From Poseidonocella sp. HB161398 (GTDB lineage: Bacteria; Pseudomonadota; Alphaproteobacteria; Rhodobacterales; Rhodobacteraceae): DNA of 64,000 bases. The notes beneath the pieces were generated by a model, which did no database searches, was not told where the DNA came from, and saw nothing but the letters and a program-made list of their open reading frames with translations. Each line of letters opens with the position of its first letter. Position 1 is the stretch's first letter. Of this stretch, positions 54,406-63,893 are shown in pieces. Made by a program: the position numbers and the translations under genes. The stretch covers positions 86,329-150,328 of the forward strand of contig NZ_VATA01000012.1 of the NCBI RefSeq assembly GCF_005870025.1, in the 5' to 3' direction.

Positions 54406-55851
54406 ATGGGTCTTCTGGGTATTCTCGCGGGTCTGGCCGTATTGATGGCGCTCGCGTTCCGCGGCTGGACGATCCTGCTGCTGGCACCGGCCGCCGCGCT
54501 GATCGCGGCCGCCTTCTCCGGCGAGCCGCTGCTGGCGCACTGGACGCAGACCTTCATGCCGGCCGCGGCCGGCTTCGTCGCGCAGTTCTTCCCGCTGTTC
54601 CTGCTTGGCGCGCTCTTCGGCAAGCTTATGGATGACAGCGGCTCGGTCACGGCGATCGCCGATTTCATGACCGAGAAGCTGGGGCCGAGCCGCGCCGTGC
54701 TGGCGGTGGTGCTGGCGGGCGCGCTGGTCACCTATGGCGGGGTCAGCCTGTTCGTCGCCTTCTTCGTGATCGCGCCGATGGGGCTGGCGCTCTTCCGCGC
54801 GGGCGCGGTGCCGCGGCGGCTGCTGCCCGCGGCGATCGCGCTCGGCACCTCGACCTTCACCATGTCGGCACTGCCCGGCACGCCCTCGATCCAGAACGCC
54901 ATCCCGATGCCGTTCTTCGGCACCACCGCCTTCGCGGCGCCGGGGCTGGGCGTGATCGCGGCCGTGGTGATGTTCGGTTTCGGCATGTGGTGGCTGAGCT
55001 TCCGGGTGAAGCAGGCCGCCGCCAAGGGCGAGGGCTTCGGCGGCGAGGAAGAGGCCGCGGGCCCCGGCGAGGTGGCGCTGCGCGAGCTGGCCACCACGGC
55101 GCGGGAATTCGACCCCTCCGAGATCGAGCATGGCGAGAAGGCCAGCACCGCGCCCTCGATCGCGGTGGCGGTGCTGCCCTTGATCGTGGTGGTGATCGTC
55201 AACCTGATCCTGTCGCAATTCGTGCTGCCCTCCTTTGATTTCAGCTTCCTCGAACTGCCCGAATGGGGCGGCACCAGCCTGACCGCGGTCGGCGGCGTCT
55301 GGGCCGTGGCGCTGGCGCTGTTCTCGGGGATCATCGTGCTGCTGGCCTTCTCCTTCCGCCGCCTGCCGACGCTGCGCGACAGCATGGATGCGGGCTCGAA
55401 CGCCTCGGTGCTGCCGATCATGAGCGTGGCGAGCCTCGTCGGCTTCGGCGCGGTGGTCGCGGCGCTGCCGGCCTTCCAGCTGGTGCAGGACTGGGTGCTG
55501 GGGATCGGCGGCGGGCCGCTGGTGTCTCTGGCGGTGGCGACCAACATCCTCTCGGCGCTGACCGGCTCCGCCTCGGGCGGCATGACGATCGCGCTCGAGG
55601 CGCTGGGGCCGACCTTCATGGAACTGGCCGGGCAGATCGGGCTGGACCCGTCGGTCCTGCACAGGGTAGCGGTCATTTCGTCGGGCACGCTCGACAGCCT
55701 GCCGCATAACGGCGCCGTGGTGACGATGCTCGCCGTCTGCGGCTGCTCGCACAAGGACAGCTATTTCGACGTCGTCATGGTCGGGGTGGTGAGTGCGATG
55801 CTGGCCCTGATTACCGTGATCGTGCTGGGCAGCATGGTCGGCTCGTTCTGA
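54406..55851 (+). CDS. GntP-family permease
   Basis: Membrane transporter of 481 residues with about twelve segments, GntP/CitM-type. Motifs: GALVTYGGVSLFVAFFVIAP, TFTMSALPGTPSIQNAIP and near the end SSGTLDSLPHNGAVVTMLAVCG. Most likely imports an organic acid such as 3-hydroxybutyrate or gluconate; the patatin neighbour favours the former. A large cytoplasmic loop (about residues 200-250) is charged. Confidence 0.9.
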   Translation: MGLLGILAGLAVLMALAFRGWTILLLAPAAALIAAAFSGEPLLAHWTQTFMPAAAGFVAQFFPLFLLGALFGKLMDDSGSVTAIADFMTEKLGPSRAVLAVVLAGALVTYGGVSLFVAFFVIAPMGLALFRAGAVPRRLLPAAIALGTSTFTMSALPGTPSIQNAIPMPFFGTTAFAAPGLGVIAAVVMFGFGMWWLSFRVKQAAAKGEGFGGEEEAAGPGEVALRELATTAREFDPSEIEHGEKASTAPSIAVAVLPLIVVVIVNLILSQFVLPSFDFSFLELPEWGGTSLTAVGGVWAVALALFSGIIVLLAFSFRRLPTLRDSMDAGSNASVLPIMSVASLVGFGAVVAALPAFQLVQDWVLGIGGGPLVSLAVATNILSALTGSASGGMTIALEALGPTFMELAGQIGLDPSVLHRVAVISSGTLDSLPHNGAVVTMLAVCGCSHKDSYFDVVMVGVVSAMLALITVIVLGSMVGSF

Positions 55852-55892
55852 CGGGCAACTGCATTTTCCGCCCGTCCGGCCAGGCCCGGGCG
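55850..55892 (+). terminator. Overlapping hairpins after the GntP gene
   Basis: GACGGGC (55850-55856) with GCCCGTC (55870-55876), and an alternative stem CCGCCCG with CGGGCGG ending near 55892 followed by GAAATATT. The two cannot form together. Weak terminator or attenuator candidate. Confidence 0.35.
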
Positions 55893-56020
55893 GGAAATAT
55901 TCCAGGATTTGAAGACACGGCCGGGCCCGAGACGGCGGCCGCGGAAGGACGAGGGGGAACGAGAACAATGATGTCCCGACTGCACGTGAATACCGCCATG
56001 GCATCCCGGGAGGACCGGAC

Positions 56021-57091
56021 ATGACCCCGCGCCTTCCCCTGCTGATCGCCGCCGTGGCGCTGGTCGCCTCCTGCCGCGAAGAGGCCGCCACCGCGCCCGA
56101 GCCGGTGCGCCCGGTGCGCGTCGCCGTCGCCCAGAGCAGCGCGGCCGGCGAGAGCATCCGCCTGACCGGCGAGATCCGCGCCCAGGATTCCGCGGTGCTG
56201 AGCTTCCGCACCGGCGGCCGCCTGCTGGAGCGCACGGTCGGCATCGGCGATGCCGTCACCCCGGGCCAGCTGATCGGCCGGCTCGAGGACACCACGCAGC
56301 GCAACACCCTGCAGGCCGCGCAGGCCGACCTCTTCGCCGCCGAGGGCGATCTCGACCGCACCGAGGCCGATTACGAGCGCCACGCCCAGCTGCTGGAGCG
56401 CGGCTTCGTCACCCGCCAGCGCTATGACACCGCGCTCCAGACCTTCCGCCAGGCGCAGGCGCGGGTCGATGCCGCCTCCGCGCAGCTGGCCAATGCCAAG
56501 GAGGCGCTGTCCTTCACCGCGCTCTATGCCGATGCCGCGGGGATCGTCACCGAAACCGGCGCCGAGCAGGGCGAGGTCGTCTCGGCCGGCGCCATGGTCG
56601 TGCGGGTCGCGCGCGACAACGGCCGCGATGCGGTCTTCGACGTGCCCGAGCGGGTGATCGACGCCGTCGACATCTCGCAGAGCATCAAGGTCGCGCTGGC
56701 CAGCGACCCCGCCGTCGCCGCCACCGGGCGGGTGCGCGAGATCTCGCCCCAGGCCGATCCGGTGACGCGCACCTTCCGCGTCAGCGTCGGGCTGTCCGAC
56801 ATTCCCCAGAGCTTCCGCCTGGGCTCGGCCGTCACCGGCTCCGCCTCGCGCGAGGGCTTCACGGCGACGCCGCTCCCGGCCTCGGCGATGACCACCGACG
56901 GCGGCAATCCGGCGGTCTTCGTCGTCGATCCCGAAACCGGAACCGTCGCGCTGCGGACGGTCGAGGTCGGCCGGTTCGACCTGGCCGAAGTGCAGGTGAC
57001 AAGCGGGCTTGCCGATGGCGACATCGTCGTCACGGCCGGCGTGCAGGCGCTGCGCCCGGGGCAGCAAGTGCGCGTGGGCGAGGGGCTCTGA
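56021..57091 (+). CDS. RND efflux membrane fusion protein (lipoprotein)
   Basis: Periplasmic adaptor, 356 residues. N-terminus MTPRLPLLIAAVALVASC has a lipobox with Cys18, so it is a lipid-anchored protein. Barrel/lipoyl parts: VGIGDAVTPGQLIGRLED, a helical hairpin (NTLQAAQADLFAAEGDLDRTEADYERH) and TALYADAAGIVTETGAEQGEVVSAGA. The length matches the RND family. The gene is one base before the pump gene. An outer-membrane partner is not in the window. Confidence 0.93.
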   Translation: MTPRLPLLIAAVALVASCREEAATAPEPVRPVRVAVAQSSAAGESIRLTGEIRAQDSAVLSFRTGGRLLERTVGIGDAVTPGQLIGRLEDTTQRNTLQAAQADLFAAEGDLDRTEADYERHAQLLERGFVTRQRYDTALQTFRQAQARVDAASAQLANAKEALSFTALYADAAGIVTETGAEQGEVVSAGAMVVRVARDNGRDAVFDVPERVIDAVDISQSIKVALASDPAVAATGRVREISPQADPVTRTFRVSVGLSDIPQSFRLGSAVTGSASREGFTATPLPASAMTTDGGNPAVFVVDPETGTVALRTVEVGRFDLAEVQVTSGLADGDIVVTAGVQALRPGQQVRVGEGL

Positions 57092-57092
57092 G

Positions 57093-60000
57093 ATGAGCGC
57101 CAACCTCTCTGCCTGGTCCCTGAAGAACAAGGCGCTCTCGCTGTTCTTCATGGGGCTCGTCGTCGTGGCGGGCCTGATGGCCTTCTTCAATCTCGGCCGC
57201 GACGAGGATCCGCCCTTCACCATCCGCACCATGCTGGTGCAGGCGAACTGGCCCGGCGCCACCGCCGAGGAGACGCTGCTTCAGGTCACCGAGCGGCTGG
57301 AGCAGACGCTGCAGGAGACGCCCGGCCTCGACCGGATCGACAGCCAGACGCGCCCGGGCACCTCGACGCTCTTCGTGCATCTGCGCGACACCACGCCCGC
57401 GCGCGACGTGCCGATGATCTGGCAGGGCGTGCGCAACCGCGTCGCCGACATGCGCCACACCCTGCCGCAGGGCGTGGTCGGGCCGGGCTTCAACGACGAA
57501 TTCGGCGACACGTTCGGGGTGATCTACGGCTTCACCGCCGACGGCTTCTCGCCGCGCGAGCTGCGCGACTATGTCGAGGATATCCGCTCCGAGCTGCTGC
57601 GCGTGCCCGACGTCGCCAAGATCGAGATGCTGGGCGCGCAGGACGAGACCATCTTCGTCGAGATCGACCCGGCGGAGCTGGCGGGCTTCGGCATTCCGGC
57701 CGGCGCGGTGCGCGAGGCGCTCCGGGCGCAGAACCTGGTCTCGCCGGGCGGCACGATCCGCACCGGCACGGATGCGCTGACCGTCAATGTCTCGGGCGCC
57801 TTCACCGACGAGGACGACCTGAGGGACATCGTGCTGACCGCCGGCGACCGGCGGCTGCGGCTCGGCGATGTCGCCACGATCAGCCGCGGCTATGCCGATC
57901 CGCCCCAGCCGATGTTCCGCGTCAACGGCCAGGACGCGCTGGGGCTGGCCATCTCGATGGCCGATGGCGGCGACGTCATCGCGCTCGGCGAGAACCTGCA
58001 GGCGCGCATGGCCGAGTTGACCGCCGACCTGCCGGTCGGGATCGAGCCGGTGCTGGTCGCCAACCAGCCCGAGATCGTCGATACCGCGGTCGCCGAATTC
58101 ACCGAGTCGCTCTGGCAGGCCATCGCCATCGTGCTGGTCATCAGCTTCCTGGCGCTCGGCGTCCGCGCGGGGCTGGTGGTGGCGATCGCCATCCCGCTGA
58201 CCATGGCGGCGGTCTTCGTCGTGATGCAGATGGTCGGCATCGACCTGCAGCGGATCTCGCTCGGGGCGCTGATCATCGCGCTGGGGCTCTTGGTCGACGA
58301 CGCCATGACCACGGTCGACGCGATGAGCCGGCGGCTCGCGGCCGGTGACGACCAGCTGCGCGCGGGCTCCTATGCCTATGAAAAGCTGGCCTTCGCCATG
58401 CTCTCGGGCGCGCTGGTGACGATCGCGGGCTTCGTGCCGATCGGCTTCGCGCAGAGCTCGGCGGGCGAGTACACCTTCTCGATCTTCGCCGTGGTCGGCA
58501 TCGCGCTGATCGCCTCCTGGGTGGTCGCGGTGCTGTTCGTGCCGGTGGTGGGCGTCGCGATCCTGCGCGCGCCGAAGACCATGGACGACCGCGAGGGCTG
58601 GATGCTGACCGGCTACCGCAAGCTGCTGGCGCTGGCGATGCGCGCGCGGCTGCTGGTCGTGCTGGGCACGGTCGGGCTCTTCGCGCTCTCGGTGCTGGGG
58701 ATGTCTCTGGTGCAGCGGCAGTTCTTCCCGCCCTCGGACCGGGTCGAGCTGCTGGTCGACATCACCATGCCGCAGAGCTCGTCGATCCACGGCACCCGCG
58801 CGGCGGTCGACCGCTTCGAGGACATGCTGGCCGAAGAGGAGGGCATCGGCCACTGGAGCACCTATATCGGCCGCGGCGCGATCCGCTTCTACCTGCCGCT
58901 CGACGTGCAGACCCCGGCGCCGTTCTTCGCCCAGCTGGTGCTGGTCACTGACAGCATCGAGGACCGGATCCGGCTGCAGCCGGAGCTGGAGAAGCGGTTG
59001 ACCGAGGAATTCCCCGAGGCGATCACCCGCGTCTACGCGCTGGAGCTCGGGCCGCCGGTCGGCTGGCCGGTGCAGTACCGCGTGACCGGCAGCGATCTCG
59101 ACCGGGTGCGCGATCTCGCCCGGCAGGTGGCCTCGGTCGTGGCCGATGCCGGGGATACCCGCTCGATCAGCTACAACTGGATGGAGCCCTCGCGCGAGAT
59201 CGAGGTCGTGCTCGACCAGGACGAGGCGCGCCGCCTCGGGCTCAGCGCTTCGGCGGTTTCAGACATCCTCAACCTCTACATGTCGGGCTCGGCCGTCACC
59301 CAGATCCGCGACGGCATCTTCCTGATCCCGGTGGTGACCCGCGCCAAGGGCGGGCAGACGCTCTCGCCCGAGGTTCTGGCCTCGCTGCAGATCCCGATCG
59401 CGGGCGGGCGCACGGTGCCCTTGTCGCAATTCGCGCGGCTGGACTACCGCCTGTCCGATCCGCTGGTGCAGCGGCGCGACCGGGTGGCCGCGCTGACCGT
59501 GCAGGCCGACATCACCCCGGGGATGGAAGCCGCGACCGTGGTCGAGAAGATCGAGCCGCTCTTGCAGCCGCTGCGCGACAGCTTGCCCGCGGGCTACGCG
59601 ATCGAGACCGGCGGCCTCGTCGAGGAAAGCGCGGCGTCCCAGGCCTCGGTCTTCGCGGTGGTGCCGCTGATGCTGATCCTGGTGGTCACGATCCTGATGA
59701 CCCAGCTGCGGAACTTCCGGCTGGTGGGGATCGTGCTCTTCATGGCGCCTCTGGGGCTGATCGGCGTGGTCGCGGCGCTGCTGCTCTCGGGGCAGCCGCT
59801 CGGCTTCGTCGCCATCCTCGGCGTGCTGGCGCTGGTCGGGATGATCGCCAAGAACGCGGTGATCCTGATCGAGCAGATCGTCGACGAGCGGCGCGCGGGC
59901 AAGCCCGTCCGCCAGGCGGTCGCCGATGCCTCGGCCAGCCGCGTGCGGCCGATCGCGCTGACGGCCTTCTCGACGGTCCTGGGCCTGATCCCGATCGCCT

Positions 60001-60173
60001 TCACGGTGTTCTGGAGCGCGATGGCCTTCGCCATCATGGGCGGGCTGGCCGTGGCCTCGGTCTTCACCCTCGTGGTGCTGCCGGTGCTCTACGACCTCGT
60101 CTTCAACCGCGAGGGCGCGTCGGAGACGGCCGGAGCCGCGCCCGCGGCGGAGCCGGGCGCCGGGACCGCATGA
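57093..60173 (+). CDS. RND multidrug efflux transporter
   Basis: Inner-membrane pump of 1026 residues, standard HAE1/AcrB length. N-terminus LKNKALSLFFMGLVVVAG and the two periplasmic domains are seen. The loop GLLVDDAMTTVDAMSRR holds the paired acidic residues that couple to protons. The twelve segments fall in two groups of six. It acts with the adaptor as a tripartite pump that needs a TolC-like channel. The start ATG 57093 is the first after the adaptor stop; a longer frame is not coding. Overlaps the next gene by 4 bases. Confidence 0.95.
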   Translation: MSANLSAWSLKNKALSLFFMGLVVVAGLMAFFNLGRDEDPPFTIRTMLVQANWPGATAEETLLQVTERLEQTLQETPGLDRIDSQTRPGTSTLFVHLRDTTPARDVPMIWQGVRNRVADMRHTLPQGVVGPGFNDEFGDTFGVIYGFTADGFSPRELRDYVEDIRSELLRVPDVAKIEMLGAQDETIFVEIDPAELAGFGIPAGAVREALRAQNLVSPGGTIRTGTDALTVNVSGAFTDEDDLRDIVLTAGDRRLRLGDVATISRGYADPPQPMFRVNGQDALGLAISMADGGDVIALGENLQARMAELTADLPVGIEPVLVANQPEIVDTAVAEFTESLWQAIAIVLVISFLALGVRAGLVVAIAIPLTMAAVFVVMQMVGIDLQRISLGALIIALGLLVDDAMTTVDAMSRRLAAGDDQLRAGSYAYEKLAFAMLSGALVTIAGFVPIGFAQSSAGEYTFSIFAVVGIALIASWVVAVLFVPVVGVAILRAPKTMDDREGWMLTGYRKLLALAMRARLLVVLGTVGLFALSVLGMSLVQRQFFPPSDRVELLVDITMPQSSSIHGTRAAVDRFEDMLAEEEGIGHWSTYIGRGAIRFYLPLDVQTPAPFFAQLVLVTDSIEDRIRLQPELEKRLTEEFPEAITRVYALELGPPVGWPVQYRVTGSDLDRVRDLARQVASVVADAGDTRSISYNWMEPSREIEVVLDQDEARRLGLSASAVSDILNLYMSGSAVTQIRDGIFLIPVVTRAKGGQTLSPEVLASLQIPIAGGRTVPLSQFARLDYRLSDPLVQRRDRVAALTVQADITPGMEAATVVEKIEPLLQPLRDSLPAGYAIETGGLVEESAASQASVFAVVPLMLILVVTILMTQLRNFRLVGIVLFMAPLGLIGVVAALLLSGQPLGFVAILGVLALVGMIAKNAVILIEQIVDERRAGKPVRQAVADASASRVRPIALTAFSTVLGLIPIAFTVFWSAMAFAIMGGLAVASVFTLVVLPVLYDLVFNREGASETAGAAPAAEPGAGTA

Positions 60174-61459
60174 CCGGGAACGACCTGTCCGGGGCGCCGC
60201 AGCCGCGCGCGCCCCGGACCCTTTGCGACGGGCACCGCCTGGCGCTGGTGGCGGTCCTTGCGACCGCCTTCCTCGTCTTCGGGCTGGCCGTCACCGGCCC
60301 GGAGGAAAGCTGGGAGGGGATGATCGCCATCCTCGGCGCCCGCGACACGCTGATCACCGACTATGTCGAGCTGGGCGGGGTCGGGGGCGCCTTTCTCAAT
60401 GCCGGGCTGCTGACGCTGGCGGCGGTCTCGATCTTCCGGCTCAGCGGCGCGCAGGTCGGCGGCAGCGCGCTGGCCTGCCTGCTGATGGTGCTGGGCGCGG
60501 CGCTCTTCGGCAAGAACCTGGTCAATGTCTGGCCGATCCTGATCGGGGTGGAGCTCCATGCCCGCCGCACCCGCACCAGCTTTGCCGCCCATGCGGTCAC
60601 CGCCTTCTTCGGCTGCGCGCTCTCGCCGGTGGTCTCCGAACTGCTTTTCAGCTCGGCGCTGCCCTTCTGGCAGAGCCTGCCGTTGAGCCTCGGCGCCGGG
60701 ATCGCCATCGGCTTCGTCCTGCCGCCCGCGGCGGCGCAGCTCTACCATGCCCATGGCGGCTACAGCCTCTACAACATGGGCTTCACCGCCGGGGTGATCG
60801 GCAGCGTGCTGGTGGCGGTGCTGCTGTTCTACGGCTTCGTGCCGCGGCCGGTCTTCATCTGGGCGGAGGACCAGACCTGGGTGCTGGCGCCGTTCCTCCT
60901 CGCATCCTTCGCGGCGATGGCCGCGGCGGGGCCGCTGACCGACCGCGGGGCGCTCCGGCGCTACCGCGCGCTCCTGCGCGAACCCGGCCGCGCGCCAAGC
61001 GATTTCTGCGCGCTCCACGGCGACGGCGCGACGCTCCTCAATTGCGGGATCCTGGGCCTCGTCTCGACCGGCTACGTGCTGGCGGTCGGCGGCGTGCTGA
61101 ACGGGCCGGTGACCGGGGCGATCCTGTCGGTCGTGGGCTTCGGCTGCTTCGGCAAGCATCTCGGCAACGTGCTGCCGGTGATGGCCGGGGTCTGGCTGAT
61201 GTCGCATCTGGGCGGGCAGTCCCCGGCGCGGCCCGAACTCTTGCTGGCGGCGCTCTTCGGCACCGCGCTGGCGCCGATCTCGGGCGGGTTCGGCTGGCGC
61301 TGGGGGATCCTCGCGGGGGCCCTCCACGCCGCGGTGGCGCAATCGGCGGGGCAGCTTCTCGGCGGGCTCAGCCTCTACGGCAACGGCTTCGCCGCGGGCT
61401 TCGTCGCCGCTGTTCTGGCGCCGACCGCCCGCGCCATGGCCGAGAGCCGCCGCCGCTAG
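60170..61459 (+). CDS. DUF1576-family membrane protein with internal duplication
   Basis: A 429-residue membrane protein with about ten hydrophobic segments. Two halves repeat the same motif set: residues 65-218 (DYVELGGVGGAFLNAG, FGKNLVNVWPILIG, FFGCALSPVV, YNMGFTAGVIG) and 279-420 (FCALHGDGATLLNCG, FGKHLGNVLPVMAG, LFGTALAPISGG, YGNGFAAGFVAA). It belongs to the DUF1576 group by this pattern. Function unknown; the repeated G-K-x-L motif and inverted halves are typical for transporters. Translated from an ATGA overlap with the RND pump. Confidence 0.85.
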   Translation: MTGNDLSGAPQPRAPRTLCDGHRLALVAVLATAFLVFGLAVTGPEESWEGMIAILGARDTLITDYVELGGVGGAFLNAGLLTLAAVSIFRLSGAQVGGSALACLLMVLGAALFGKNLVNVWPILIGVELHARRTRTSFAAHAVTAFFGCALSPVVSELLFSSALPFWQSLPLSLGAGIAIGFVLPPAAAQLYHAHGGYSLYNMGFTAGVIGSVLVAVLLFYGFVPRPVFIWAEDQTWVLAPFLLASFAAMAAAGPLTDRGALRRYRALLREPGRAPSDFCALHGDGATLLNCGILGLVSTGYVLAVGGVLNGPVTGAILSVVGFGCFGKHLGNVLPVMAGVWLMSHLGGQSPARPELLLAALFGTALAPISGGFGWRWGILAGALHAAVAQSAGQLLGGLSLYGNGFAAGFVAAVLAPTARAMAESRRR

Positions 61460-61467
61460 CGCGCGCC

Positions 61468-61490
61468 GCCCCCGGCCCTCAGGCCGGGGC
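61468..61490. terminator. Hairpin between convergent genes
   Basis: CCCCGGCC (61470-61477) and GGCCGGGG (61482-61489) with a 4-base loop (CTCA), overlapping the stop codon of the mscS-type gene. It can end transcripts from both sides; no T run. Confidence 0.45.
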
Positions 61491-63809
61491 GCCCTCGCCC
61501 GCGTCCCCGGGCGCGGCAGCGGGGGCCATGTGGATGGTCCGCGTCGGGAAGGCGAAGGAGACGCCCAGCTCGTCGGCCAGCCGGACGATGGCCATCATCA
61601 GGTCGTGCCGCGCGGTGACCTGCGCCGCGAAATCGTAGACCTCGAGGAAGCCCAGCATCTCGAACTCGATGGCGGAATCGGCAAAGCGGGTCATGCCGAC
61701 GAAGCAGCCGCCCTTGTCGGTCGCGGGCTCGGCCATGTAGAGCGCATGCAGCCCGTCGCGGAAGGCTGCGAGCTTGGCCGGGCTGGTGTCGTAGGTCAGC
61801 CCCACCACCATGTGCAACCGCCGCTTGCGCCGCATCCCCCAGTTGACGATCGGCTGGTCGGAGAGCCGCGAATTCGGCACCACCATCAGCGAGTCCTCGA
61901 GCGTCCGCAGACGGGTGGAGCGCAGCCCCACCGTCTCGATCGTCGCCATCGTGCCGTCGAGCTCGACCAGGTCGGCGCGCTTGAACGGCCGGTCCGCCAG
62001 CAGGATCGCGCCGCCGAGCAGGTTCGACACGGTCTCGCGCGCCGCGAAGGCCAGCGCGACGCCGCCGATCCCCAGCCCGGTCAGCACGCCCTCGTAGGGC
62101 AGCCCGACCACGTCGGCGCAGAGGATCACCGCCGTCACCACGATGATGACCTTGACCAGCCCCAGCAGCAGCGTGGTGACGATCTCGTCCATGTAATGCG
62201 TGGTCGACTCGGCGATATCGAGGAACAGCCGCCCGACCACCCGCGACAGCGCGATCGCGAAGGCCGCGCCCGCCAGGATGATCGCCACGCCGAAGATGCG
62301 GTTCAGCAGCCCGGTCCCGGTCAGGGTCAGCGCCAGCACCGAATTCGCCGCCATCAGCAGGCCGATGAAGAGGAAGACCGTCGCGGGCTTGCGCACCGGC
62401 GCGACGAACTCGGCAGAGCGGGGATGGCCCGAGGCGCGCATCCCGAGCCGCAGGATCCCGGCGGCAAGCGCGCTGCCGATCCGCGACAGGACCAGCGCGC
62501 CGGCCAGCGCGCCGAGGATCCCGGCCCATTGCCACAGCTCCAGCCCGAATTCGCGCAGCACCAGCCGCGGGTCGAGGGCGCGCAGCCGCTCGCGCAGGCG
62601 GAAATAGTCGGAAAGCGGCGCCAGGGCGGCGGAGCTGGCGCTGGCCGGCAGGCCCTGCAGCTCGCGGTAGATCGCCGGGGCGGCCTGCAGCGTCGCCGAG
62701 GAGAACACCCAGCGGGTCTCGGCCGGGTCGGTGCCGGGCACGGTCTGCGGCTCGATCACGACGCTGCCGGCGGGATGGGCATAGAGGAAGAAGGGCTCGG
62801 CCATGTCGGTGAGGTTCGGGATCTCCTGCCAGGCGCCGATGCCGGTGCGGGCGAGGATGGCGCGCAGGAAATCGGCGTTCAGCCCCGCCTCGAGCGTGCG
62901 CAGCCGCGGCGGCACATGCGACAGGTCCATCGTGGCGACCGCCTGCTCGCGCCCGCCGCTCTCCCAGGCCGCGGTGCCCTCGACGAAGGCGCGCAGCGTG
63001 TTGCGCGGGCTGGCGGCATTGGCGCGGGCGAAATCGGCATAGCTGTCGAAGCCGAGGCTGCCGACCATCTCCTCCTCGGCCGCCAGCAGCGCCTCGAGCG
63101 AGGGCACGAGAAGCTGCCAGCCGGCCTCGGGGTCGCGCAGGAAGTGCAGCGTGTAGCTGGCATCGCCGAGCTGCGGCGAAACCTCGAAGCTGGCGCTGTC
63201 GCCGCCGGGCAGGTCCGGCCCGTCCGGGACGTCGACCAGGCGGAAGGTGGCGAGGTCGATGATCTCCCACAGAAGCCAGCGCCGCCGCGTGTGGTCGGTG
63301 GTGTTCTCGGCCCCGCCCTCGTAGCGCAGGAGCCCCGAGATCTGCCGCAGCGCCCGGGTATCGCCCTGGAAGACCGCGGCATTGGCGCCCTGCAGGATCG
63401 ATTCCAGCGTCTCCTGCGGGGTGGCGTTCGGCGCCGGGGGCAGGGGATCGCCGTCCCCGTCTCCGCCCGCCGCCGCGCGCTCGCCGTTCCAGTACTGGCC
63501 GTCGCCGAAGCGGCCGGTGAAGCGGCGGCCGTCCTCGGACAGGGCGAAGGTGAAGGCGCCCTCGCTGCCCGCCTCGCGCCAGGTGCCGGTCAGGACGCGG
63601 CCCTCGACCGTGCCCTCGATCTCGCCATTGTCGGGACGGTAGCTGCCGGTGACGCGATCGCCCTGCTGCTCCAGCGTGATCTGCGCCAGCCCGCCGCGCC
63701 AGAAGCTCTGCCAGTCGCCGGTCCAGTCCGGGTCGGCGGCCGCAGCGGCGGTGGCGGCGGCAAGCGCCAGCAGGAGGAGGCCAGCGCGGCGGAATAGCTG
63801 TTTCGGCAT
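61479..63809 (-). CDS. MscS-family mechanosensitive channel with large periplasmic part
   Basis: Inner-membrane channel of 776 residues. Signal MPKQLFRRAGLLLLALAAATAAAA, then a periplasmic region to about residue 420 with an N-terminal beta domain (DWTGDWQSFWRGG). The C-terminal 350 residues hold five or six segments and the MscS core: LTGLGIGGVALAFAARETVSNLLGG is the pore helix and Gly/Ala-rich kink, then FKRADLVELDGTMATIETVGLRSTRLRTLEDSLMVVPN. It protects against hypo-osmotic shock. Start 63839 (10 residues longer) is an alternative. Its upstream region ends at an IS630 border. Confidence 0.93.
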   Translation of the reverse strand: MPKQLFRRAGLLLLALAAATAAAAADPDWTGDWQSFWRGGLAQITLEQQGDRVTGSYRPDNGEIEGTVEGRVLTGTWREAGSEGAFTFALSEDGRRFTGRFGDGQYWNGERAAAGGDGDGDPLPPAPNATPQETLESILQGANAAVFQGDTRALRQISGLLRYEGGAENTTDHTRRRWLLWEIIDLATFRLVDVPDGPDLPGGDSASFEVSPQLGDASYTLHFLRDPEAGWQLLVPSLEALLAAEEEMVGSLGFDSYADFARANAASPRNTLRAFVEGTAAWESGGREQAVATMDLSHVPPRLRTLEAGLNADFLRAILARTGIGAWQEIPNLTDMAEPFFLYAHPAGSVVIEPQTVPGTDPAETRWVFSSATLQAAPAIYRELQGLPASASSAALAPLSDYFRLRERLRALDPRLVLREFGLELWQWAGILGALAGALVLSRIGSALAAGILRLGMRASGHPRSAEFVAPVRKPATVFLFIGLLMAANSVLALTLTGTGLLNRIFGVAIILAGAAFAIALSRVVGRLFLDIAESTTHYMDEIVTTLLLGLVKVIIVVTAVILCADVVGLPYEGVLTGLGIGGVALAFAARETVSNLLGGAILLADRPFKRADLVELDGTMATIETVGLRSTRLRTLEDSLMVVPNSRLSDQPIVNWGMRRKRRLHMVVGLTYDTSPAKLAAFRDGLHALYMAEPATDKGGCFVGMTRFADSAIEFEMLGFLEVYDFAAQVTARHDLMMAIVRLADELGVSFAFPTRTIHMAPAAAPGDAGEGAPA

Positions 63810-63893
63810 GGGCAACTTTCTGTCGGAATTCGCTGTCATTCGTATAGTGCGCTTCCGCGGTTGCAGAGGGTGCGGGACGCCGCAGGCCGGCCG

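Noticed and set aside
53134..56361. Minus-strand frame of about 1075 codons
   Set aside because: Antisense to the patatin and GntP genes, His/Arg/Gln-rich without domains.
61530..63797. Plus-strand frame of about 755 codons
   Set aside because: Antisense to the MscS-type channel gene; composition typical of a mirror frame.
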